Source of the DNA: JBDTRY01 sp039931435
GTDB lineage: Bacteria > Acidobacteriota > Thermoanaerobaculia > Gp7-AA8
Assembly (NCBI GenBank): GCA_039931435.1
Contig: JBDTRY010000241.1
Span: 1 to 5,819 of the forward strand
Direction: 5' to 3'
Length of the DNA stretch: 5,819 nt
Shown here: positions 1-5,713 of the stretch, piece by piece
Position numbering within the stretch: position 1 is the first letter of the stretch
Layout: each line of letters begins with the position of its first letter
Made by a program: the position numbers and the translations under genes
The notes under the pieces: generated by a model
What the model saw: the letters and a program-made list of their open reading frames with translations, nothing else
What the model was told of the DNA's origin: nothing
The model's database searches: none

Positions 1-128
1 AGGGTGGCGAGCGAAGCGAGCCGGTTGAGGGGCGCGAGTCTACGCCGAACGTTCAGTAGAAAACCCTCAATGAAGAACGTGGAACTCTGATTGAACGGCC
101 AGGACCTCCCTTTCAGCGCAGCGATTGC

Positions 129-210
129 GTCATCCCGAACGTGAGTGAGGGATCCCAGAGGGGCGGAAGCACGCAGCGGGATCCTTGTACCACCTGCCCT
201 CTGGCATCCC
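129..210. repeat. Interspersed hairpin repeat, copy A (degenerate)
   Basis: The left arm starts GTCATCCCGAACGTGAGTGA and runs on into GGGATCCC (149-156). GGGAT (149-153) pairs with ATCCC (206-210), and CCAGAGGG (155-162) pairs with CCCTCTGG (197-204). There is one C-C mismatch between the two blocks. The loop is about 31 nt. The outer GTCATCCCGAA has no matching right arm, so the copy looks decayed or rearranged on its right side. The left end is nearly the same as that of the second copy at 306-403, which makes this a repeat family and not a one-off hairpin. Confidence 0.7.
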
Positions 211-305
211 ATGGTCCGCTCGTAAGAAACTCACACAGAGATAGAATTGTGGGCACTCTCGGGATAGTGGCCCCCGTTTTCCTGCCTCTTCCCTCAAACG
301 AACAA

Positions 306-403
306 GTCATCCCGAAGCCGAACGGTGAGGGATCTCCTGTGATACTCGCGCTTTCGTTGAACCCAGCCGGAGATCCCTCCTCGCTGCGCTCGTTCGGGAT
401 GAC
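306..403. repeat. Interspersed hairpin repeat, copy B (complete)
   Basis: The left arm (306-337) begins GTCATCCCGAA and ends GAGGGATCTCC. The right arm (369-403) is its inverse, beginning GGAGATCCCTC and ending TTCGGGATGAC. Both 11-bp ends match perfectly and about 10-13 nt in the middle are diverged. The loop is 31 nt (338-368). The right arm ends 22 nt before the ATG of the nuclease gene at 426, so the element makes up almost all of that gene's immediate upstream DNA. This is a REP- or MITE-like, non-autonomous palindromic element with no coding capacity. A transcript through it would fold into a long stem, so an effect on expression of the downstream gene is possible (inference). Confidence 0.8.
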
Positions 404-425
404 AAGCTCGCGATAACATGACCCG

Positions 426-1358
426 ATGCTCTCCGACAGACCCTTCTCCATCTCCGGCATCTGCGAACGGGACATCGACCTCCTCCTGCTGGAAGAGTTC
501 CGCTCCAACCCCGACTTTGCCACATGGTTCACGAGTGAAGCACTACGCATCGAACCGGGCATCTGCTCCGGCGCCCTCAGGTCGGTCACCGATACATCGG
601 GCGAGTCCGATCTCGAAGTCGAGTTCCGTGATCCGTCAGGCCGAACGACTCGCGTCCTCATCGAGAACAAGATCGCTGAGAGCTTCCAGCCGCGACAGGC
701 GCTGCGTTACGCGGAACGAGCCGCTTCGTACCGTGACCGCAACGAGTGTCAGGACACGATCACGGTTCTCGTAGCGCCAGCCGCATACATCGGATCGGAC
801 ATCGACCACGGCTTTCAGGCGCACGTCACCTACGAATCCATCCGCGACTGGTTCCGCCGGCAGAAACAATCCCAGCCCCGCGCCGCACACAAGGCGGACA
901 TCCTCGACTCGGCGATTGAGAAATCCCATTCCGGCTACAACCCCATCGAAGATGCCGGCGTGACCGGATTCTGGAAAGAGTACTGGGAACTGGCCAGCCG
1001 CGAAGCGCCGGAACTGGAGATGCGGGAGCCGCCGGGAAAACCCTCGGGATCCGGATTCGTTAACTTCCGACCTCCCGATCTTCCCGTGAGCATTCGCCTC
1101 AGACACAAACTCGTGCACGGCAACGTCGACCTCGAGTTCAAGGGATTCGCCAACAGGCTCGCAGAGCTTCGTGCCCGATTCGGTGATCAGCTCCAGGAGG
1201 GGATGATCCTCACGTCCGCAAGCCAGTCAGGCGTAGTCCGCATCAAGGTACCAGCGATCTCCCCATCGCGGTCGCTGCCCGAACAGATCGACGCCGTGCG
1301 TGAGGGTCTTCGCGCCGCACAGCGACTGCTCGCGTGGTATCGAAAAACTGGCAAATGA
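426..1358 (+). CDS. PD-(D/E)XK superfamily nuclease-like protein (310 aa)
   Basis: A predicted cytoplasmic DNA nuclease, probably an accessory or stand-alone defence protein. The N-terminus (residues 11-40) carries a predicted helix with the run ERDIDLLLLEEF followed by WF. The nuclease core lies at about 56-100: E60-S61-D62 opens a beta strand (DLEVEF), VLIENKI supplies the E80-x-K82 motif on the next strand, and Q86, Q91 and R94-Y95 follow on a helix. This spacing is the PD-(D/E)XK signature and resembles the Pfam-type 'PD-(D/E)XK nuclease superfamily' proteins. A further strand (TITVLVAPAAYI, 111-122) and the block YESIRDWF (136-143) fit the same fold. Residues 180-310 form a second domain that I cannot name. 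TAA at 414-416 closes the frame just upstream, and ATG 426 is the first start after it. No Shine-Dalgarno sequence is visible, so initiation may be weak or leaderless. The gene converges on the DUF3883 gene, 74 nt away. The family call is fairly secure. Target and role are unknown. Confidence 0.82.
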   Translation: MLSDRPFSISGICERDIDLLLLEEFRSNPDFATWFTSEALRIEPGICSGALRSVTDTSGESDLEVEFRDPSGRTTRVLIENKIAESFQPRQALRYAERAASYRDRNECQDTITVLVAPAAYIGSDIDHGFQAHVTYESIRDWFRRQKQSQPRAAHKADILDSAIEKSHSGYNPIEDAGVTGFWKEYWELASREAPELEMREPPGKPSGSGFVNFRPPDLPVSIRLRHKLVHGNVDLEFKGFANRLAELRARFGDQLQEGMILTSASQSGVVRIKVPAISPSRSLPEQIDAVREGLRAAQRLLAWYRKTGK

Positions 1359-1406
1359 AGGGCGATGAGAAGCTCGGTTCGCCGTCTGTGAGCGACGTTC
1401 TGAGAT

Positions 1407-1435
1407 TGAGGAACTGCCAAGATCAAATTTCCTCA
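1407..1435. terminator. Small hairpin between convergent genes, possible terminator
   Basis: TGAGGAA (1407-1413) pairs with TTCCTCA (1429-1435) across a 15-nt loop, in the 74-nt gap between two convergent genes. The right arm overlaps the stop codon of the minus-strand gene (1433-1435). On the plus strand there is no T-run after the stem, so this is at best a weak bidirectional terminator. It may be chance. Confidence 0.2.
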
Positions 1436-2287
1436 CAGCGTGGCTCGCCTCGCCCTTCTTGTTCGGCGCCGGGTGGCCTTGAATTGTAAAGCTCTCAGTT
1501 CGAAGCCCTTCAGGAACTGATCTCTGCTCAGTTGATGAATCACTGGGGAACCCAGGACGCGGGTGACGACAATCAATTCCCATTTGCGATTTCTATTCGC
1601 TTCTTTGACTTCACCCGCCGTGATCACGAAAGATACGGTATCGCCTTTGACACCTTTCACTTCCACATGACGTTCCTGGCGAAATCGCCGGCATCGGAGG
1701 TCGTAGCCGCACTGGAGTCCTTCGACAGACTCGACTGTCCATCCCCCATCTGTGATGAAGGCGGTGGCAGCAGTGATGGCCGCGGACTCCACCAGGATGT
1801 TTTCCAGCGCGTGTCCAAAGCCCGCTCCCGCTTTCTCCCGTTGGTTCTCGCCTGTTGAATCAGCAAGGCTTAAGACGTAGCTGAGAAGCTCAGCAGATGT
1901 GGATGTAAGGCGGCGCATCGTTTGAAGCTGCTGCCCCAGACCCTTGGGAATGAGGCGGTCACGATCACTCTCAAAACGCAAGGCGAACGCGATTTGCTTC
2001 AGAGGTATCAGTGAGACGTACACCTCAGTCCGTTTTTTGGACAGGGCATGGTAGTCACTGTCCCATAGGGCGCCTCCGAGGGCAGTGGCGGCAGTCTCGT
2101 AGTCGACCACCTTTCCGACAATGATACGACCCACGAGGAAAAGCTCATCTTCGTGCGCAGTCACGATCCAGAGGCGATCTCCTCTTGAAACACGGCGGAG
2201 TTGTCGCCCGGAAGCGTGATTCAGGGAGTTGCCGAGTGACTGGCGGACGTTCTTGAGCTTCCAGTAGAAGAGAAAGTCGGTCGACAT
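1433..2287 (-). CDS. DUF3883 (Mrr-like) protein with PUA/EVE-like N-terminus
   Basis: A 284-aa predicted nuclease-type defence protein. The C-terminal half (about 155-265) matches DUF3883. A helix, FGHALENILVE (157-167), precedes the motif GYDL (194-197) containing D196. Twelve residues later comes HVEVKGVKG with E209-x-K211, and then a strand-helix-strand unit, VSFVITAGEVKEANRNRKWELIVVTRV, typical of the family. D196, E209 and K211 form a PD-(D/E)XK site like that of Mrr-type enzymes. The N-terminus (about 1-65: FLFYWKLKNV, then RRVSRGDRLWIV and ELFLVGRIIVGKVV) has the strand pattern and aromatic residues of PUA/EVE-like folds, which in other proteins read modified bases. This part is inference. 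The C-terminus ends in a strongly basic tail, RRRTRRARR. ATG 2287 is preferred: an in-frame GTG at 2341 would add only 18 residues (MRAAGFLAPAWLLCCDQR) unrelated to the fold. Sampled lines are about 48-55% GC, lower than the genes on either side. A modification-dependent restriction role is plausible but unproven. Confidence 0.82.
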   Translation of the reverse strand: MSTDFLFYWKLKNVRQSLGNSLNHASGRQLRRVSRGDRLWIVTAHEDELFLVGRIIVGKVVDYETAATALGGALWDSDYHALSKKRTEVYVSLIPLKQIAFALRFESDRDRLIPKGLGQQLQTMRRLTSTSAELLSYVLSLADSTGENQREKAGAGFGHALENILVESAAITAATAFITDGGWTVESVEGLQCGYDLRCRRFRQERHVEVKGVKGDTVSFVITAGEVKEANRNRKWELIVVTRVLGSPVIHQLSRDQFLKGFELRALQFKATRRRTRRARRATL

Positions 2288-2341
2288 TCTTTGATCACAG
2301 CACAGGAGCCAGGCGGGTGCAAGAAAACCTGCTGCGCGCAC

Positions 2342-2353
2342 TGCTTCGAAGCA
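2342..2353. promoter_or_regulatory. 12-bp perfect palindrome, candidate operator
   Basis: TGCTTCGAAGCA is a perfect palindrome 55 bp upstream of the minus-strand DUF3883 start at 2287. That position would suit a regulator site for this gene. Palindromes of this length are expected about once in a window of this size by chance, so support comes only from its location. Confidence 0.25.
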
Positions 2354-2425
2354 AACCTGGTGGATGCAATTTCGCCAGAGATGATGGTCGGCAGCCGGAA
2401 AGACCGTTGGTGTAGGGTGGCAGTC

Positions 2426-2468
2426 GGGTTGTGGTAACCTTCCGGCTCGTTTGCTTTACCCGCAACCC
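2426..2468. repeat. Imperfect inverted repeat upstream of res
   Basis: GGGTTGTGG (2426-2434) pairs with CCGCAACCC (2460-2468) with one G-T wobble. A further GTAA/TTAC pairing (2434-2437 with 2456-2459) is possible as an alternative with a bulge. The element ends 75 nt before the res start. It could be an operator, a leader hairpin or a terminator-like stem. No T-run follows it. Confidence 0.4.
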
Positions 2469-2543
2469 CGTTCTTCACACGGACATACGCTGCAGTTCGC
2501 CAACGCCGTGCGGAGCCGTGCGGCCATTGTCCTCCGGTGAAAA

Positions 2544-5500
2544 ATGTCCGATAGCTTTTTCGAAAAACCGATTCTCAACTCCCCGTACGAGCACCCGTAT
2601 CAGCATTGGGAATTGGAAGAGGGACTACCGACCGACCGCATCATCGTCCACCGCCGCCGTGCCGAATTTATCACCCCCATCCCCAAGCCCAAGAAGCGAA
2701 AGAAAGAGCAGCGGGAACTCGCCCTCGGTGACTCCAAAGGCATTTCCGACGAACGTCAGCAGTACGAAGTCACCGCGTCTGCCATCAACGAGCTGCGTAC
2801 CTACGTCGAGCGCTGGCGCAGGATCGCGAACCCTGCCGACTGGCACGTCACGCCGGAAACGCAGCGTCTGCTTCAGCACTGGCGCCATCACCCCTTCAGC
2901 GACATCCGTCCTTTCTTCTGCCAGGTGGAAGCTATCGAAACCATCATCTGGCTCACGGAAGTCGCCCCCCATGTAAAAGAGGGAAAGAGGTTCAAGGCAC
3001 ATCTGGAGGCGGCCAACGATGGCGCCAATCCCGGTCTCCCGCGCCTGGCTCTGAAGCTCGCCACCGGTGCCGGGAAAACCACGGTCATGGCCATGATCAT
3101 CGGCTGGCAGACTGTCAACGCGGTGCGGCGGCCGAACAGCAGGAGCTTCACCCGCGGCTTTCTCATCGTCACGCCCGGCATCACCATCAAAGACCGCCTG
3201 CGTGTGCTCCAGCCAAATGATCCGGATAGCTACTACGCCAGTCGGCAGCTGCTGCCCAGCGACATGCTTCCCGACCTTCAGCGGGCCAAGATCGTCATCA
3301 CCAACTATCACTCGTTCAAGCTCCGTGAGACGCTGGAAGTCTCGAAGGCCGGCAAGGCACTCCTGCAGGGCCACGGCCCCGAGCTCGAGACCACCGAGAC
3401 CGAAGGACAGATGATCCAGCGGGTCATGCCGGAGCTGATGGGGATGAAGAACATCATGGCCATCAATGATGAGGGCCACCACTGCTACCGCGAGAAGCCG
3501 GGCGAAGACGAGGAAGATGATCTAAAAGGGGACGACCGAAAGGAAGCAGAGAAGAACAAGGAAGCGGCACGCCTCTGGATCAACGGTCTGGAAGCGGTAC
3601 AACGGAAGGTTGGGCTGCACACGATCGTCGATCTCTCTGCCACACCATTCTTCCTGCGCGGCTCCGGCTACGCCGAGGGGACGCTGTTCCCCTGGACGAT
3701 GAGTGACTTCTCGCTCATGGATGCCATCGAATGCGGCATCGTCAAGCTTCCCCGCGTCCCCGTAGCCGACAACATCCCCGGCAACGAAATGCCGATCTAC
3801 CGCAACCTCTGGGAGAACATCCGCGCGAAGATGCCGAAGAAGGGAAGGGGAAAGGCGAAGACCCTCGACCCTCTCAGCCTTCCCGCCGAGCTGCAGACCG
3901 CGTTCGAAGCGCTGTACGGGCACTACAGGAAGACGTACGAGCTGTGGCAGGAAGCGGGAATCGCCGTTCCTCCCTGTTTCATTGTCGTTTGCAACAACAC
4001 CTCGACGTCAAAACTCGTCTACGACTTCATCTCCGGCTTCATCCAGGAGAACGAGGACGGCACGAGCAACGTCATGAATGGCCGCTTCGAGCTTTTTCGC
4101 AACTACGATGAGCACCGGAACCCCATCCCCCGCCCGCGCACGCTGCTCATCGACAGCGAACAGCTCGAGTCAGGCGACGCTCTCGACGCGAAGTTCCGCG
4201 AGATGGCCTCCGACGAAATCGAGCGCTTCCGCCGCGAGATCGTCGAGCGCACCGGCAACGCCCAGGCCGCCGAAAATCTCACCGAACAGGATCTCCTCCG
4301 CGAGGTTATGAACACCGTGGGCAAGAAGTACCGCCTTGGCGAATCCATCCGTTGTGTCGTCTCCGTGTCCATGCTCACCGAGGGCTGGGACGCCAACACG
4401 GTCACTCACGTCCTCGGCATCCGCGCTTTCGGCACGCAGCTCCTCTGCGAGCAGGTCATCGGCCGCGCCCTCCGCCGCCAGTCCTACGACCTGAACGAGG
4501 AAGGCCTGTTCAACGTCGAGTACGCCGACATCCTCGGCATTCCCTTTGATTTCACGGCGAAGCCGGTCGTCGCACCTCCGCAGAAGCCGCGGAAGACCGT
4601 TCACGTCAAAGCCATCACGCCAGAACGCGATGCCTGCGAGATCATCTTTCCGCGCGTCGAAGGCTACCGAGTCGAGCTTCCCGGGGAGCGGCTGTCGGCC
4701 GCCTTCAATGATGACTCGACTCTCGTCCTCACACCGGAGATGATCGGACCGTCTGTGACGCGCAACGAAGGGATCATCGGCGAGGGAGTCGATCTCAGTC
4801 TTGTGCACACTGGCGACCTGCGCAAATCGACGCTCCTATACCACCTCACCGAGCATCTCCTCTTCTCGAGGTGGCGCGACCCCGGCGAACGGCCGATGAT
4901 GTATCTCTTCCATCCGCTCAAGGCCATCACCCGTCAGTGGCTGGACAACCACCTCATCTGCAAGGGTGGCACGTACCCCGCGCAGCTCATGTACAAGTCC
5001 CTCAGCGACCTCGCTGCCGAGCGCATCACGGCTGCGATTACGCGGCATCATTCGAGCGAGCGGCCTATCAAGGCTGTCCTCGATTCCTACAACCCCACCG
5101 GCTCGACGATCCACGTCAGCTTTAACACCTCGAAGGAGGAACTCTGGCCGACCCGCCCCGACAAGTGCCACCTCAACTGGTGCATCCTCGACAGTGACTG
5201 GGAGGCGGAGTTCTGCCGCGTGGCCGAATCTCACGCGCGCGTCCGCGCCTACGTGAAGAACCATAGCCTCGGGTTCGAAGTCCCCTATCGGTACGGCTCG
5301 GAAGCCAGGCGTTATCGCCCCGACTTCATCGTCCTCGTCGATGACGGCCACGGTGAAGACGATCCGCTCCACCTCGTCGTTGAAATCAAGGGCTATCGCG
5401 GCGAAGATGCGAAGGAGAAAAAGTCCACCATGGACACCTACTGGATTCCGGGCGTGAATAATCTGAAGACTTATGGACGCTGGGCGTTCACGGAGCTGGC

Positions 5501-5597
5501 TGACATCTGGACAATGCAGTCCGAATTCGAAGCACGGGTAGAGAAAACCTTCAATGCGATGATCGAGCGCGTTGCCGGGGAGGCTGTCGCCTCTTGA
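2544..5597 (+). CDS. Type III-like restriction enzyme Res subunit (helicase-nuclease)
   Basis: A 1017-aa Res subunit that would translocate on DNA by ATP hydrolysis and cut unmodified DNA together with its methyltransferase. The SF2 motifs appear in order: Q-motif-like FFCQVEAIETI (124-134), Walker A ATGAGKTT (173-180, K178), Walker B INDEGHH (307-313, D309-E310), motif III SATPF (365-369), motif V SMLTEGWDANTVTHVLG (609-625) and motif VI QVIGRALRR (637-645). The C-terminal nuclease is PD-(D/E)XK: YRPDFIV (924-930, D927) followed by VVEIKGYRG (945-953, E947-x-K949). Length, the DEGHH box and the EIKGYRG end match what I recall NCBI calling the BPTD_3080 restriction endonuclease family. A charged Asp/Glu/Lys stretch (316-341) sits between motifs II and III. 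TGA at 2538-2540 is in frame just upstream, so ATG 2544 is the first possible start. The only ribosome-site candidate, GGTGA (2536-2540), is very close to it. All catalytic residues are present, so the gene looks intact. The putative mod gene follows after 116 nt. Confidence 0.95.
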   Translation: MSDSFFEKPILNSPYEHPYQHWELEEGLPTDRIIVHRRRAEFITPIPKPKKRKKEQRELALGDSKGISDERQQYEVTASAINELRTYVERWRRIANPADWHVTPETQRLLQHWRHHPFSDIRPFFCQVEAIETIIWLTEVAPHVKEGKRFKAHLEAANDGANPGLPRLALKLATGAGKTTVMAMIIGWQTVNAVRRPNSRSFTRGFLIVTPGITIKDRLRVLQPNDPDSYYASRQLLPSDMLPDLQRAKIVITNYHSFKLRETLEVSKAGKALLQGHGPELETTETEGQMIQRVMPELMGMKNIMAINDEGHHCYREKPGEDEEDDLKGDDRKEAEKNKEAARLWINGLEAVQRKVGLHTIVDLSATPFFLRGSGYAEGTLFPWTMSDFSLMDAIECGIVKLPRVPVADNIPGNEMPIYRNLWENIRAKMPKKGRGKAKTLDPLSLPAELQTAFEALYGHYRKTYELWQEAGIAVPPCFIVVCNNTSTSKLVYDFISGFIQENEDGTSNVMNGRFELFRNYDEHRNPIPRPRTLLIDSEQLESGDALDAKFREMASDEIERFRREIVERTGNAQAAENLTEQDLLREVMNTVGKKYRLGESIRCVVSVSMLTEGWDANTVTHVLGIRAFGTQLLCEQVIGRALRRQSYDLNEEGLFNVEYADILGIPFDFTAKPVVAPPQKPRKTVHVKAITPERDACEIIFPRVEGYRVELPGERLSAAFNDDSTLVLTPEMIGPSVTRNEGIIGEGVDLSLVHTGDLRKSTLLYHLTEHLLFSRWRDPGERPMMYLFHPLKAITRQWLDNHLICKGGTYPAQLMYKSLSDLAAERITAAITRHHSSERPIKAVLDSYNPTGSTIHVSFNTSKEELWPTRPDKCHLNWCILDSDWEAEFCRVAESHARVRAYVKNHSLGFEVPYRYGSEARRYRPDFIVLVDDGHGEDDPLHLVVEIKGYRGEDAKEKKSTMDTYWIPGVNNLKTYGRWAFTELADIWTMQSEFEARVEKTFNAMIERVAGEAVAS

Positions 5598-5713
5598 GAG
5601 ACGATTTCTCCCCACCCCCGGCCCCCGAAGTGAGACCTCGCTCTTCATCTCGGGAGGGGAAGGGTGAAGGGTCACAAACGATCCAGATTATCAAAAGGAC
5701 CGAGTAAACATCG
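5598..5713 (+). other. Intergenic leader between res and mod
   Basis: This 116-nt gap lies between two same-strand genes. It opens with a C-rich tract (5610-5626) and contains a G-rich tract (5652-5671). CCCCACCC (5610-5617) can pair with GGGAGGGG (5652-5659) with one A-A mismatch, and GAGA (5632-5635) can pair with TCTC (5648-5651) inside that loop. There is no T-run, so transcription probably continues from res into the downstream gene. The folding might set the relative amounts of the two proteins (inference). Confidence 0.5.
5652..5671 (+). promoter_or_regulatory. G-quadruplex motif in the leader of the downstream gene
   Basis: Four G-runs (5652-5654, 5656-5659, 5662-5664, 5669-5671) are separated by loops of 1, 2 and 4 nt. 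This satisfies the standard G3+N1-7 quadruplex pattern on the coding strand. It ends 42 nt before the ATG at 5714 and competes with the C-rich tract at 5610-5617 for pairing. The pattern is direct observation. Any regulatory effect is inference. Confidence 0.4.

Larger units (their letters stand above)
1..425. other. Non-coding upstream region with two hairpin repeats
   Basis: I see no supportable gene here. Open frames on both strands translate the repeats into low-complexity text such as GDPSPFGFGMT, which is typical of spurious ORFs over interspersed repeats. Frame 1 is open from base 1 to a TGA at 88-90 and could be the last 29 codons of an upstream gene. Nothing in it is recognisable, and an open run of this length is unremarkable in GC-rich DNA. 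The stretch between the two repeats (about 211-305) shows no convincing promoter, RNA gene or terminator. The region probably separates the defence locus from an upstream neighbour. Confidence 0.6.
2288..2543. promoter_or_regulatory. Divergent intergenic region between DUF3883 gene and res
   Basis: This 256-bp gap lies between two divergently transcribed genes and must hold the promoters of both. No convincing -35/-10 pair stands out on either strand. It contains a 12-bp perfect palindrome (2342-2353), an imperfect inverted repeat (2426-2468) and a tandem 9-mer GCCGTGCGG (2505-2513 and 2515-2523, one base apart). No open frame within it looks real. Its size and symmetry elements fit a shared control region, but no regulator gene is visible in the window. 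Confidence 0.45.

Noticed and set aside
1..90. Possible C-terminal tail of an upstream gene in frame 1
   Set aside because: Only 29 codons, with no recognisable sequence. Other frames are also partly open, so it cannot be supported.
129..403. CRISPR-like array
   Set aside because: There are only two copies, each an internally palindromic hairpin, with no regular short repeat-spacer unit and no cas gene.
141..416. 91-aa plus-strand open frame
   Set aside because: It lies wholly within the two hairpin repeats and their spacer and has no recognisable domain.
113..670. 185-aa minus-strand open frame across the upstream repeats
   Set aside because: Its translation is the repeat read as protein (VIPNERSEEGSP, GDPSPFGFGMT), and it runs antisense into the well-supported nuclease gene.
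636..1118. 160-aa minus-strand open frame
   Set aside because: It is a shadow of the 310-aa nuclease gene, whose plus-strand frame carries the clear catalytic motifs.
2288..2341. GTG start at 2341 for the DUF3883 gene
   Set aside because: The extra 18 residues look unlike the start of a folded domain, and ATG 2287 begins directly before the predicted first strand.
2505..2523. Tandem GCCGTGCGG as iterons or a direct-repeat operator
   Set aside because: Only two copies, in GC-rich DNA. Not enough for an origin or a defined binding site.
2625..3482. 285-aa minus-strand open frame
   Set aside because: It is antisense to the N-terminal and helicase part of res. The long open run follows from the strong third-position GC bias of res.
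4836..5675. 279-aa minus-strand open frame
   Set aside because: It is antisense to the nuclease end of res. Its apparent N-terminus (HPSPPEMKSEVSL) comes from the C/G-rich intergenic tract.
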